A stretch of DNA of 64,000 bases, from positions 434,001 to 498,000 of the forward strand of contig CAVRSD010000005.1 of NCBI GenBank assembly GCA_963723765.1, read 5' to 3'. The notes under the pieces were generated by a model that was given only the letters and a program-made list of their open reading frames with translations, was not told where the DNA came from and ran no database searches. This DNA comes from DATBAX01 sp963723765 (lineage in GTDB: Bacteria > Acidobacteriota > Terriglobia > Terriglobales > Acidobacteriaceae). Shown piece after piece: positions 9,274 through 18,941 of the stretch. A program made the position numbers and the translations under genes. Positions within the stretch are counted from its first letter, which is position 1, and every line of letters starts with the position of its first letter.

Positions 9274-9570
9274 CTACCCGTCGGTGCCTGACGCCGGAGC
9301 CGCATCCGGAGCCGCCGGCACTGATGACACCGGCGCCGCCCTCTCCATCTGACTGTGCGATGTTCTGCCCATGGCCACGGTGGAGATCGCGTGCTTAAAA
9401 ATCAGTTGCTCCTGGCTGTTGCTCTCCAACACCACGGAATATTTGTCAAAAGAGCGAATACGGCCTGTCAACTTCACTCCGCTTAAGAGATAAATCGTGA
9501 TGTTGGTCCTCTCTTTGCGGGCCGTGTTGAGGAAAGTATCCTGAATATTTTGCGCCGGCTTATTGTCCAT
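9274..9570 (-). CDS. hfq: RNA chaperone Hfq
   Basis: The 98-residue Sm-like protein has Sm1 motif residues in NITIYLLSGVKLTGRIRSFD (24-43) and the Sm2 motif LIFKHAISTVA (about 56-66), which matches the YKHAIST signature of Hfq. It ends in a flexible Ala/Pro-rich tail. Hfq hexamers pair small RNAs with mRNAs. A strong ribosome-binding site, AAGGAG, lies 7 nt before the ATG. hflX follows on the same strand, so the pair is probably co-transcribed. Confidence 0.96.
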   Translation of the reverse strand: MDNKPAQNIQDTFLNTARKERTNITIYLLSGVKLTGRIRSFDKYSVVLESNSQEQLIFKHAISTVAMGRTSHSQMERAAPVSSVPAAPDAAPASGTDG

Positions 9571-9769
9571 CGCAGATCTCCTTGGCTCTTCGACTGCGAA
9601 AACTCTCGTTGACTGCCGAGCACCCTAAGGCAATCTCAGTACGATACGGCCTAAAGCCCCACTTTTCAACCTCCCATGCTGGGTGTTATAGAATCCGAAC
9701 ACTTTCCGGCCGGGAGCACTACTCATTCGTAAGCCCGGACTCATATAACGACCAACCTGGAGAAATCCC

Positions 9770-10547
9770 ATGGCATGGCACGGTCTCGCAGAAATGCTTT
9801 TCGTCCGCAGCCTCACCTTCCCCCCCATAACGTTCCCCAACGATGCCCAGACCAATCTTCTGATGCTGTTCCGCTGGGTCCATCTGCTGGCCGGAATCAC
9901 CTGGCTCGGCCTGTTGTATTTCTTCAATCTGGTGAATGTTCCATTTATGAAAGAAATTGACAGTGCCACGAAAGCGCAAAGTCGTTCCGGCTTTGATGTC
10001 GCGGGCCATGTGGTGGTTCCGCATGGCTGCTGTGGTCACGGTTTTGGCCGGCCTTGCTTATTGGGGAAGCATTGTGGCGTCCGACGCTCGCAACGGAGGC
10101 GCAACCTCAGGCATGGCCATGGGCAGCTTCTTCCTCATCTGGACTGCGGTTTGGGGAATTCTCTATGCCCTGCTGATTCCCGGAAAAGGAATCCTCAACA
10201 AAGGTCCAGTGCTGGCTGTGCTGGTTGCCATCGTCGTGATCGCCGCCGCGTGGCTATTTCTCTCTTTAAACGATCATGGATGGGAGAGCAATCGTCTGCT
10301 TTCCATTGGGATCGGCGGCGGACTTGGCTGGGTGATGCTACTCAACGTTTGGGGAGTGATCTGGCGAATTCAGAAGCGAATCATTCTGTGGACCAAAGAA
10401 AGCGCGGCCAGCGGGACTCCCATGCCGGAAAAATCAAAAGCGATGGCCCGAATGGCTTTTCTGTGCTCCCGCACCAACGCCTTCCTGTCGATCCCGATGC
10501 TGTTCTTCATGGCCGCCGCCAGCCACTATCCCATGTTCGGAAGATGA
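9770..10547 (+). pseudogene. Integral membrane protein of the urate-oxidase N-terminal (PuuD-like) type, broken by a one-base frameshift
   Basis: Two frames together encode one membrane protein. The first (from ATG 9770, with GGAGAA just upstream) gives MAWHGLAEMLFV and then the helix MLFRWVHLLAGITWLGLLYF. The second carries on from KVVPALMSRAMWWFRM to the stop at 10547 with four or five more hydrophobic segments. The frames join cleanly if the C at about 9977 (in GCGCAAAG) is extra, giving about 258 residues; the 778-nt span is one base over a multiple of three. The pattern resembles the membrane domain of PuuD-type proteins (Urate_ox_N), from memory and with moderate certainty. A sequencing error and a real pseudogene cannot be told apart here. 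Confidence 0.6.
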
Positions 10548-10571
10548 GCGTCACAGCTATCACCAAAAAAT

Positions 10572-10597
10572 AAGGGAGCCGGAATTCCGGCTCCCTT
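10572..10597. terminator. Perfect palindrome between convergent genes, probable bidirectional terminator
   Basis: A 26-nt perfect palindrome (arms AAGGGAGCCGG, centre AATT) is preceded by AAAAAATA and followed by TTGTAA. It lies 25 bp after the stop of the membrane protein and 24 bp beyond the stop of the receptor gene on the other strand, so it can act as a Rho-independent terminator in both directions. Confidence 0.75.
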
Positions 10598-10620
10598 GTA
10601 AATCAAAGTAACCAATCCAA

Positions 10621-13600
10621 CTAGAAGTTCAGCTTCACTCCCAGGCGGATAGTACGGGGGGCCTGATACAGATAAGGCTTACCGTACTGGCTGTTCACGA
10701 TGTTGCCCTCGCCAAAGAGGTTGGGCTGATTCAGCAAGCTCTGGACGTTATACGGACGTTCGCTGTTCGCATAGAATCCCTGGCTGGCGATGAACGAGCC
10801 GTTCGGGGACATGAAGCTCTGCGAAATGTTGGAGTCGACCTGCTGGCCGTACGCGGTCACCGAACGTTGACCCAACAGGTTGCCGAAGGTTGCGGTGAAG
10901 CTGAGATCCATCCCCTCGCGCACCTTGAAGTTTTGCTGGAAGTTGAAGTCAGTCTGCATAAACCACGGGGTACGGAAAGTTCGTGGCTGACCTACAGTGA
11001 TGTCGCCAGTGGTCGGATCCTGGGTAACATCGACCCATTTCCCGCGGTTAACGATATCAACCGGCCACGCGCCCGGGGAACTGTAGCCCACGTCCGCATA
11101 GCTGGTCTGTGGTGTGCCGCTGTAAAGCACCTGGAAAATTCCCAGGTCGGTGCTCATCTTGTGGGAGGAGAACTTGCTCCACGGCAGCTCGTAGTAACCG
11201 TAGCCCTTGAAGGCGTTCGGGCGATCGGTCGGCAGCAATCCGCTGGAAGAACCGCCGCTCGCATTCCACGAGAAGTACGGTTCGTCAAACGAACGGCTGT
11301 TGTTCGGGGCGTTACGTCCGCCACCGCCGTCCGCCAAATCGGTGCTGGTCAAGCCGGTGTAATTTCCACGCAGCTCACTGTAGGTATAGGAGAACATTCC
11401 AAACCAATGTTGGCTGACGCTCTTTGTCAGTCTCAGCTCAACCCCGTCGTAGCTACGTGCGCCAGCGATGAGATTATTTGGCGGGCATATTCCCGAATTA
11501 GGATCGCAAATCTGTGGCACAGCTAGTTGACCAGGCCCTGGGGGTGGCACATAGCTGGCGCATGCGGTGGGGTTTGACGGAGAACATCCATACAGGAAGT
11601 TCCAGAATCCCGCGAATGTCTTGCCTACGCCCTGGCCGGGGTTGTTGATGACGAAGGTCTCGCCGATCGCCGGATTGTACAGAGCTGAATCCTCAATCAC
11701 GTGGTCGAGCCGCCGACGGTCCCAACGCGCTTCAAACGAAAGCGTCTTGGAGAGTTGATAGTCAACGCCGAAGGCTGATTCATGCTGTTCATAAGGCTTC
11801 AGGCCAGGTGCAACACCTTCCTGGGTAGCGCTGCAAGTGGAACAGGTGGTTGGAAATGCCCGGAAGTTCGTGTTCTCGATGAAGGTCAATCCCGCAGGAG
11901 TGGTTCCGCCCTGGAAATTGGCTTCGGTGGTGGAATCGGTTCCCGGCCCGCCGCAGAAGCGACCCGAGCTGTTGAATGCAGGAAGGATCGTACTGAGGTC
12001 GGAGGTGTTCAGCGCGTATACGCAGTTTTGCCAATACTGACCACCGAACGAACTGATGGCCACGTTCAACTTCATGATGTCGAAGAACTTACCGTAGCTG
12101 CCGAATACCTTCATGCGGCCGTCTTTGAATACGTCCCAGGCAGCGCCGAAACGGGGAGCAACTTTGTCACCCCAACCGAAGTTGATGGGACGATTCTGCA
12201 CCCCAGGTGCTCCGCCTTCACCGGGCAGATACTCTTTATCTACACGGACGCCGGCATTGATGGTAATGCCACGGCCAATGGTCCAGGCATCCTGAGCGAA
12301 CAAACCATGGTTGAAGCTGGTCGCCTTTCCAAGAGAACCGAAGTCCTCAATGGTGACGAATCCATATTGTCCCGCGCAGCCTCCGTAGGTCACGGTAAGG
12401 GCCGCGCATTCAGCATTCCCGTTAGGACTGGAGGAACTATAACCCGCTGAAGGATCGGTATTTACATTCCCAACGTTCATAAGAGTTGCAGGCTCATTCC
12501 AATGTTGAGAGATATCATTGGACAAACGGTTGAGCTGATAGCCGAACTTGAAGTTGTGGGTACCCCACCATCCGCTCTTGTACCAGGCGAGATCCTGATC
12601 GAATTGAATCGCCTTGTCGGCATTGCGCTGGGTATCATTCTGGTTCTGGGGCGCGTTGAAGAACCCATTCGCTTGCGCAAGGGAGGCGGGTAGAGGGGCG
12701 CCGAAAGCATCCGTGCCGCCCTGACCGCTGTCCTGCCAGACGTAGAGGTTCCCAGTGGTTGGGAAGCCGAAGTCATGATAATTCTGGAAGTAGTAACCAA
12801 ACCGGGTGGTCGCAACCAAACGTTGATTGATCGTCCAGTCGGCACCCACGTTGGTGGTGGAGTTGGGAGCTGAGTAACCCAGATTATGTCCGTAGGCGTA
12901 CGTTGGAACTCCACCCAGGCACGTGGCACTACTTTGCCCAAAGCATCCACTACTCACGTTAAAGTAACTTGTGGTCGAGTCGGAACTAGGAAGATCCTCT
13001 CCGGTCTGCCTCTGATACTGGTAGAGCCAGGACCCGAACACACGGATCTTCTGGGACACGGCAGCGTCAATACGGGCAGTCGTGTAATAGGTCTGTGTAT
13101 TACGGCTAAAAGGCAGGGTCCCACCAGCCGAAGGGCCGTAGTTCACGAACCGTTCCTGGTTGTTCTGCTCGGGATTGAATCCGACAAAGAAAAAGATCTT
13201 ATCCTTGATGAGTGGCCCACCAACCGTAAATCCCGGCTGGAAATCACTGGTCTTGGGCCGAATCGGCTGGTACTGCTGGTAAGGCACGTCAAGACTGGTA
13301 TTGACGGTACCGCTCGTCGCGGCGCCGGTTCCCAGTGGGTCGTAGCGCTGGTATGCCACCGGCGAACCATCCATTGCGTCATTCTCGAACTGCGCAAAAA
13401 CTGCTCCGTGAATGCCGTTGCTGCCCTTCTTCATGATGACGTTGACTACGCCACCCAAAGAACCGCCGTGCTCTGCTTCAATACCGGAAGTCTTAACCTG
13501 AACTTCCTGAATAAAGTCGAACGGAACGTTGCTGTGCGAGAAACCACCGGCCAGATCAGCAGTTTCCTGACCTTCGACCAGGTAGGAGTTCTCGGAATCG

Positions 13601-14244
13601 GAACCACCGGCGACCATGAAGCCGACGCTATTTCCGTTGCTGCCGTTGCCGGGTGAAGTGCCGCCGGTTCCAGTTCCCGCGTTATAAGGGTTGCTGCCGG
13701 CCAATGGTTCGTTGCGGGCTGCGGGTGCGAACTGAATGACCGACTGGAACGACCGTCCGTGTGGGACATCGTCAATCACGTCGGCGGTAATGTTGGTCTG
13801 AATGGTCTCCGTGGTGACGTCAATCGAGGGAGCCGCGCCGCTCACTTCCACTACCGTCTGATTGCCGCCGACTTCCATCGCGATATCGACACTGGGAAGA
13901 TGGCCGACCTCAATAACCAGGCCTTCGCGCTTCACCGTATTGAAGCCCTTGGCGGTGATGGTCAGGGTATAAGACCCTGGCGGAAGATTGGCAAAGCGGT
14001 AGTAGCCGCTCTTGTCCGTGTCGGCAGTCTTTTCGCCGGTCAGCGAAACGCCAACCAGAACGACATGCGCGTTAGAAACCAGTGCGCCAGATGGATCCTT
14101 TACTGTACCTTGCAGACCGCCCGTGGTTTCCTGGGCGAACAAGCTGCCGACCAATAACAGCATCGTAGACAGCAGGACAACTAACAACCGTTTTGTATTT
14201 GTCATAACACCCTCTGCACTTGGCAGTAAATTTCTAAAGCTCAT
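10621..14244 (-). CDS. TonB-dependent receptor-like outer-membrane protein with N-terminal carboxypeptidase-regulatory domain
   Basis: The roughly 1207-residue protein has a signal peptide (RLLVVLLSTMLLLVGSLFAQ), then an Ig-like carboxypeptidase-regulatory domain (GLQGTVKDPSGALVSNAHV to about 95 residues past the signal), a plug-like region and a long beta-barrel ending in RLGVKLNF. This is the large receptor family that is expanded in Acidobacteriota; the substrate is unknown, with plant or microbial polysaccharide fragments commonly inferred. The ATG at 14244 has a strong GGAGG eight bases upstream; an alternative ATG at 14205 gives a shorter signal peptide with AGAGGG before it. No partner gene for degradation lies beside it, and the AT-rich upstream region suggests its own promoter. 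Confidence 0.85.
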   Translation of the reverse strand: MSFRNLLPSAEGVMTNTKRLLVVLLSTMLLLVGSLFAQETTGGLQGTVKDPSGALVSNAHVVLVGVSLTGEKTADTDKSGYYRFANLPPGSYTLTITAKGFNTVKREGLVIEVGHLPSVDIAMEVGGNQTVVEVSGAAPSIDVTTETIQTNITADVIDDVPHGRSFQSVIQFAPAARNEPLAGSNPYNAGTGTGGTSPGNGSNGNSVGFMVAGGSDSENSYLVEGQETADLAGGFSHSNVPFDFIQEVQVKTSGIEAEHGGSLGGVVNVIMKKGSNGIHGAVFAQFENDAMDGSPVAYQRYDPLGTGAATSGTVNTSLDVPYQQYQPIRPKTSDFQPGFTVGGPLIKDKIFFFVGFNPEQNNQERFVNYGPSAGGTLPFSRNTQTYYTTARIDAAVSQKIRVFGSWLYQYQRQTGEDLPSSDSTTSYFNVSSGCFGQSSATCLGGVPTYAYGHNLGYSAPNSTTNVGADWTINQRLVATTRFGYYFQNYHDFGFPTTGNLYVWQDSGQGGTDAFGAPLPASLAQANGFFNAPQNQNDTQRNADKAIQFDQDLAWYKSGWWGTHNFKFGYQLNRLSNDISQHWNEPATLMNVGNVNTDPSAGYSSSSPNGNAECAALTVTYGGCAGQYGFVTIEDFGSLGKATSFNHGLFAQDAWTIGRGITINAGVRVDKEYLPGEGGAPGVQNRPINFGWGDKVAPRFGAAWDVFKDGRMKVFGSYGKFFDIMKLNVAISSFGGQYWQNCVYALNTSDLSTILPAFNSSGRFCGGPGTDSTTEANFQGGTTPAGLTFIENTNFRAFPTTCSTCSATQEGVAPGLKPYEQHESAFGVDYQLSKTLSFEARWDRRRLDHVIEDSALYNPAIGETFVINNPGQGVGKTFAGFWNFLYGCSPSNPTACASYVPPPGPGQLAVPQICDPNSGICPPNNLIAGARSYDGVELRLTKSVSQHWFGMFSYTYSELRGNYTGLTSTDLADGGGGRNAPNNSRSFDEPYFSWNASGGSSSGLLPTDRPNAFKGYGYYELPWSKFSSHKMSTDLGIFQVLYSGTPQTSYADVGYSSPGAWPVDIVNRGKWVDVTQDPTTGDITVGQPRTFRTPWFMQTDFNFQQNFKVREGMDLSFTATFGNLLGQRSVTAYGQQVDSNISQSFMSPNGSFIASQGFYANSERPYNVQSLLNQPNLFGEGNIVNSQYGKPYLYQAPRTIRLGVKLNF

Positions 14245-14609
14245 CTGGCTTTCCTCCACGAAATATTGCGTTTCCTGGTTCGATCTCATCCAAAGTGGAC
14301 GGCACTGTAACGACATCGTCCTACTTTGGGCCAAAACTAACTCTTGTTCAGTTAAAAAAAGACGGAGCTACAGTCACAATACCTACGAAACCTGTACTGT
14401 CTAAGGCAACTCTAATTCCAAAAGTGTTATCAAAATTTTTCCATATTTATCATACATTTACAGACAAACACCGAACACGTCGTACACAAATGTATAGAGT
14501 TATATACGTAAAACCGTAGAAACATCGTCGAGCGCTTACTATGAGATTCGGGAGAAACAGGGACGAAATCGGGTGATCCGAGTGCCAAAGCGTGCCAATA
14601 TGGAACCGC
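14245..14609. other. AT-rich intergenic region between divergent genes
   Basis: About 365 bp. The stretch 14410-14520 is markedly AT-rich compared with its surroundings and contains many TAT/TAC runs, consistent with a promoter for the receptor on the minus strand or a regulator-binding region. I could not pick a -10/-35 pair with confidence. No RNA gene was recognised. Confidence 0.4.
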
Positions 14610-14963
14610 ATGGACTCCAGCCTTTTTCTCCGTGGGATCGCCCTGTTTAACCAGGCAGACTTCTTCGAATGCCACGAAGTTCTCGAAGACGCATGGCGGG
14701 ACGCGCCGGAACCGGAAAGAAAGTTTTTGCAGGCACTCATCCAGACTGCCGTCGCCTTTCACCATCATTCTCGGGGCAATTCCGTTGGCGCCCGATCCTT
14801 ACTCGAACGTGCCCACCGCAACCTCGCCGCCTATCCCGGAGAATTCGGCGGGATCGAACTGACTCCGTTACGGCAATCGATGGTGGATTGGCAGGAAGCG
14901 CTCGACAAAAAGATCGGGACTCCGACGCTGCCAACACTGAAGTCTTGCATTGCCGGAAAATGA
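14610..14963 (+). CDS. DUF309 family protein
   Basis: The 117-residue all-helical protein has the DUF309 signature: FNQADFFECHEVLEDAW (about residues 12-28) followed by FLQALIQTAVAFHHHSRGN. The conserved His and Glu in ECHEVLE and the HHH run are typical. Function is unknown for the family. The upstream ATG at 14592 adds six residues; the ATG at 14610 begins the conserved part. The DegT aminotransferase gene starts 28 bp downstream on the same strand, so they may form one transcript. Confidence 0.8.
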   Translation: MDSSLFLRGIALFNQADFFECHEVLEDAWRDAPEPERKFLQALIQTAVAFHHHSRGNSVGARSLLERAHRNLAAYPGEFGGIELTPLRQSMVDWQEALDKKIGTPTLPTLKSCIAGK

Positions 14964-14991
14964 CTTACCCTGCTGTTAGAATCGCTTTTCC

Positions 14992-16182
14992 GTGACTCGA
15001 TCCTCCACTGCGAAACCGCCCAGTCCTCCCGTCAGGAAATTCGACGCCGTCCCTTTGCTCGACCTGCATCGCCAATATGAAAAGATTCGCGACCAGGCGC
15101 TGGCGGCCGTAGAGCGGGTTTGTGACTCGCAGCATTTCATCCTCGGCACTGAGGTCGAAGAACTGGAGCGCGAAATTGCGGCTTTCACGGGCGCGGCTGC
15201 CGCGGTAGGTTGTGCTTCAGGAACCGATGCGCTGTGGCTGGCGTTAGCCGCGGCGGGAGTGCGGCCTGGTGACGCCGTGATTACCACCGCCTTCAGTTTT
15301 TTTGCTTCGGCCAGTGCCATCGTGCGCGCGGGTGCACGGCCGGTGTTCCTCGACGTCGACCCACACACTCTGAATCTTGACGCCGCGCTGGTGGAAGCGA
15401 AACTCCGAACCGGCGGATCGTATAAAGTGCGGGCGCTGCTGCCAGTCCATCTCTACGGCCAATGCGCCGACATGGACGCATTGCAGCCCATCGCCGACGA
15501 ATTTCAATTGCCCATCATCGAAGACGCAGCCCAAGCCATCGGCGCAGCGTGGCGGAGCAAGAAGGCAGGATCGCTGGGCGTGGCTGCGGCTTTCAGCTTC
15601 TATCCCACCAAGAACTTGAGCGCGTATGGCGACGCCGGCCTGGTGACGACTCGCGATCCGGAATTCGCCGAACACATGCGGCAGCTTCGGAATCATGGCA
15701 GTCCTCAGCGTTATCTTCATACGGAATTCGGATGGAACGCCCGTATGGATGCCATTCAGGCCGCCATTCTGCGCGTGAAATTGCCGCACATCGAAGAGTG
15801 GAACCAGCAGCGCCGGGAACGAGCTGCCACCTACGATCAGTTACTCACACAAACCGGACTGTGGTCGGCGACCTCGGATTCCCCGCTTCGTCCGCTGCAA
15901 ATTTCTCCGCATGCCCATCACGTGTTTCATCAATATGTGGTTCGCGCCAAGCGCCGCGACGAATTGCGGCAATTTCTAACTGACCGCAAGATCGGCACGG
16001 AAATCTATTATCCGATTCCGCTGCACCTGCAACCTTGCTTCGCCTATATGGGATATCGCGAGGGAGATTTGCCAGTGTCCGAGCAGGCTGCGAAAGAGGT
16101 GCTGGCGCTGCCTATGTTCCCCGAGCTGACTGAAAGTGAACAGAAGTGGGTGGTGGAAAGTATGGCGGAATTCTATTCGTAA
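14992..16182 (+). CDS. DegT/DnrJ/EryC1/StrS family sugar aminotransferase
   Basis: The 396-residue PLP enzyme starts at a GTG. Visible family features are CASGTDALWLAL (74-85), EDAAQAIGA (177-185, with Asp178 contacting the PLP ring nitrogen) and SFYPTKNLSAYGDAG (202-216, with Lys207 as the Schiff-base lysine). Members transfer an amino group from glutamate to a nucleotide-linked keto-sugar for surface polysaccharide or antibiotic sugars. No sugar dehydratase or glycosyltransferase lies nearby, so the substrate cannot be inferred. The gene is followed by a long inverted repeat. Confidence 0.9.
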   Translation: MTRSSTAKPPSPPVRKFDAVPLLDLHRQYEKIRDQALAAVERVCDSQHFILGTEVEELEREIAAFTGAAAAVGCASGTDALWLALAAAGVRPGDAVITTAFSFFASASAIVRAGARPVFLDVDPHTLNLDAALVEAKLRTGGSYKVRALLPVHLYGQCADMDALQPIADEFQLPIIEDAAQAIGAAWRSKKAGSLGVAAAFSFYPTKNLSAYGDAGLVTTRDPEFAEHMRQLRNHGSPQRYLHTEFGWNARMDAIQAAILRVKLPHIEEWNQQRRERAATYDQLLTQTGLWSATSDSPLRPLQISPHAHHVFHQYVVRAKRRDELRQFLTDRKIGTEIYYPIPLHLQPCFAYMGYREGDLPVSEQAAKEVLALPMFPELTESEQKWVVESMAEFYS

Positions 16183-16201
16183 AATCCGGTCTTCGATATT
16201 A

Positions 16202-16324
16202 TTGTCATCCTGAGCGAGCGTTCTTTGCGAACGAAGGACCTATGCATTTGCGGTCTTCACGAATGCCGGCGGCAGCAACAATCGACACAAATCCATAGGT
16301 CCTTCGCTTCGCTCAGGATGACAA
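16202..16324. repeat. Interspersed inverted repeat, CATCCTGAGCGA family
   Basis: Left arm TTGTCATCCTGAGCGA and then GAAGGACCTATG (from 16202) is mirrored by CATAGGTCCTTCG and CGCTCAGGATGACAA (16294-16324), around a loop of about 50 bp. It fills the gap between convergent genes and could form a long hairpin. Degenerate relatives occur near 24910 and 37548. It looks like a miniature repetitive extragenic element. Confidence 0.8.
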
Positions 16325-16331
16325 GGTTTGC

Positions 16332-17459
16332 TTAGGGACGACGCCGCTTCCGTGCCGCCACAGGAACTTCCTTCTGCTCTCCCGGCGCCAACACTCGGCG
16401 AACGATAGGTGTGTTCATTTTGTATTTCCGCTCAGACACTGCACCGCTATCGTCTTTTACATGCAGAACAAAGACCGGCAAATTGCCCTCTTTGCCAAAG
16501 TCTTCATGGGAGACGGTCACCGGCAACACCCCATTTAACTTGTGTTCGCGGTACGCGGTTTCATAGCGATGGTGTTTCACGTTCCAGGTAAAAACGCGGA
16601 TCTGGTCGTAATCGGACGGCATGCCATCTTTGGGTTCGGAGAACAGCACGAGGTATTGCGGGACTTTCTTGTCGCCATCCGTCACTTCGTCGAGAACAAA
16701 GAAGGCGATCAGGCGTTGTCCCTCGGCATACTCAGCAATCTCCAGCGGCACATCGAGATCGATCATGCGCCCCAGCACCCATCCCACTTTCCCCTGTGCG
16801 TCGCGCACCAGCCACCAATCTTCGAGCACTGGTTCCGCAGTTTTTTGGGGCTGAATGACCGGAGGCGGAGTCACAGGTACGGGAGGCGGCGCCGTTTTTG
16901 AAGCTGGCTTTCTGGAAGCAGAAACTTTCGGCGGAGGGACGGGCTTGGGAGGAGGCAGAGCATTCTTGTCCGCCGTGGCGCGTCTCAGAACGGAAACCTT
17001 GGATCCAGAGTTGAGCAGAAAAAGATGTTCCGTCTCCCGGCCCGGCTCCAGATGCAGATTGGTATCGTTGCGGGTAGTCGCGGTGGCCTGTACCGGGACG
17101 TTTTGATTTTCCTGGATTAATTTCTGGAAGCCGTCATAGACCTGCTGCGAAGTGAGGTAGCGCTGCTCCATCCATCCTTCGACCCCGCTTGCCGTGCGCA
17201 CTCGCACGTACCGTCTGTCACGTTCCAGGACTTCCAGACGATCGCCGTTCTTGACGATTCCGGTCTTGTTGTAAACCGCAGCCACCTGATCGCGAAGAGC
17301 CACTTGCGGCGCGGAAACGTAAGCGATCTCCTGCACCCGTCCGCTGCGGCCACAGCCAGCCAGCAGTAACACAGTTGGCAGCACGAGCCAGTTGCGGAAA
17401 AGGGATTGCCAGGCAGATTTCACGGGGTTGCTAACACTATAGCGCAGTGCAGCGGCCAT
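16332..17459 (-). CDS. Lipoprotein with bacterial SH3 domains
   Basis: The 375-residue protein has a hydrophobic segment ending in the lipobox LLAGC (Cys36). A bacterial SH3 domain follows at about 45-105 (YNKTGIVKNGDRLEVLERD, GVEGWMEQRYL). A second SH3-like unit at about 120-215 is interrupted by a Pro/Lys-rich linker and ends GKVGWVLGRMI. The C-terminal 150 residues are conserved-looking but unassigned. SH3b domains often bind peptidoglycan, so envelope attachment is inferred. It converges on the DegT gene across a repeat. Confidence 0.75.
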   Translation of the reverse strand: MAAALRYSVSNPVKSAWQSLFRNWLVLPTVLLLAGCGRSGRVQEIAYVSAPQVALRDQVAAVYNKTGIVKNGDRLEVLERDRRYVRVRTASGVEGWMEQRYLTSQQVYDGFQKLIQENQNVPVQATATTRNDTNLHLEPGRETEHLFLLNSGSKVSVLRRATADKNALPPPKPVPPPKVSASRKPASKTAPPPVPVTPPPVIQPQKTAEPVLEDWWLVRDAQGKVGWVLGRMIDLDVPLEIAEYAEGQRLIAFFVLDEVTDGDKKVPQYLVLFSEPKDGMPSDYDQIRVFTWNVKHHRYETAYREHKLNGVLPVTVSHEDFGKEGNLPVFVLHVKDDSGAVSERKYKMNTPIVRRVLAPGEQKEVPVAARKRRRP

Positions 17460-17537
17460 TACTCATGGGAACATGGACACGCTTCGCTATGCGGGCATTA
17501 GACGGAAAAACCTACGCAATCTCTAGCACTATGAGAT

Positions 17538-18221
17538 CTAGTTGCTGGTGATCTTCAATGTGGCTGTGGCCGTAAGCGTGGTTCCAGGATAAGTCGCAAC
17601 CACCTGGTAAGTACCCGCGGCAGCAGCAGTCGCAGTACAAATCTGACTAGGAGCAACGTAGGAGCAGGTAATGGTGGACACCACTGTCCCACTCTGGCTG
17701 ACGGTAAGGGTTGCTCCATTCGTTATGTTGTCAGCATTGTTGTTCGCCGACACGGTGAACGGAACGGACCCGCTCGCAACGCCACCCGTTCCCGCCAGAC
17801 TCGCGGAGGTAGGGCTGATCGCAATCTGCGTAATCGTAATAAATACGGTGGCAGAAGCCGAACCACTGATACTTTGTGAGCTGGCCGTGATGCTGCAGGT
17901 CCCAATGGCAACCCCGGTAAGAACCGCTCCGCCAGTGCCAACCACCGTCCCATCAACCGTTGTGTTGTCACCCGTATCAATACAATTCGACCACGAGACG
18001 TTGCTTTTTAAATTCCCCGCCGTGCCATCCTGGTTGACGGCATAAGCCTGCAAATTCGTGGTTTTGCCCAGCTCGACGGATGACCCGTTTGTAAAATTGA
18101 CAGTGATAGTACTGATCGGGGAGTTAACGAAAAAGCCTGTGCAGCTCATTGAAAAAGAGAGCAGAAAAAGGGTCGTAAATGTAGCCAAAAGTTGCAGCTT
18201 ACGCTTGTTCTTGAACATCAT
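17538..18221 (-). CDS. Secreted lipoprotein with bacterial Ig-like (BIG2-type) domains
   Basis: The 227-residue protein has a positively charged N-terminus, a hydrophobic core and a lipobox-like SMSC. A BIG2-like domain follows (SSVELGKTTNLQAYAVNQDG, then WSNC and IGTCSITASSQS), and then a second Ig-like unit (IAISPTSASLAGTGG to ATLKITSN). It is very rich in Thr, Ser and Val. An AGGGG site lies 5 nt before the ATG. The likely role is a surface or adhesion module, inferred only from its architecture. Confidence 0.65.
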   Translation of the reverse strand: MMFKNKRKLQLLATFTTLFLLSFSMSCTGFFVNSPISTITVNFTNGSSVELGKTTNLQAYAVNQDGTAGNLKSNVSWSNCIDTGDNTTVDGTVVGTGGAVLTGVAIGTCSITASSQSISGSASATVFITITQIAISPTSASLAGTGGVASGSVPFTVSANNNADNITNGATLTVSQSGTVVSTITCSYVAPSQICTATAAAAGTYQVVATYPGTTLTATATLKITSN

Positions 18222-18478
18222 AAAAACCCCTGTTTGGACAAGCCTTCCACCGGCTCTGCCCTACGCGGCGCAAACCAAATTGTAGCAGAGAACCCCAAAT
18301 TCAATGACCGTGGATGAACCTCCGGAATACTCCTGCGGAGGCCCACTCTACACACTGCGCCTGTGATAAGAACGGGACCTGGTAACGGGTCTTGCAGGAA
18401 AAATTGCGGATTCAGCTGCTAGCTTCTAGCTCTTAGCTAACCCTATTGTGGTTAGAAGCCAGTGGCTGGAGCTGGAAG

Positions 18479-18913
18479 CTAATTAGTCTTCTTCGCCTTG
18501 CTGATGCGCTCATCAATCGGCTTGCGTCCGGCGAAGCCTTCATCAGTGCCGTGCCAGTGGGTAATTCCCTGCTCTCCCAGCTTCCAGCAGAGCAGCACGA
18601 TCTTGCCGTCAACTTTGCAAGGAAAATCCAGCAGTCCGATGTCGAGGTCCTTGACCTGCACCCCGATGGCATCGATCTCAGCCATGGCATCCCGCACCCG
18701 CTGGATGGTCTTCTCCCGCTCCGCCTTGCGCCGCGCCAGATGGACAACGTTCAGGAACATGCCGCCATTGAGAAACACGCGGTGGGCCGTTTCCTGCAAT
18801 TCGGAGTCCACGGATTCGATGAGCTTTTTGCCGTCGATCGAAGTCCGCAGCAGGGATTCGAGAACAGATAGAAGCGATTGGGCTTCTTCGAGAGTGAAGG
18901 TGCGTTCGGACAT
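18479..18913 (-). CDS. DUF2203 family protein
   Basis: The 144-residue soluble protein starts MSERTFTLEEAQSLLSVLE and has the DUF2203 C-terminal block (GVQVKDLDIGLLDFPCKVDG, then LLCWKLGEQGITHWH, about residues 80-120). The His-x-His near residue 120 and the WKLGE motif are typical. Function is unknown. It lies alone between repeat-filled spacers, with nadA upstream on the same strand. Confidence 0.8.
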   Translation of the reverse strand: MSERTFTLEEAQSLLSVLESLLRTSIDGKKLIESVDSELQETAHRVFLNGGMFLNVVHLARRKAEREKTIQRVRDAMAEIDAIGVQVKDLDIGLLDFPCKVDGKIVLLCWKLGEQGITHWHGTDEGFAGRKPIDERISKAKKTN

Positions 18914-18941
18914 GGAAGTATGCAGTTAGTTTAACAGCTTC

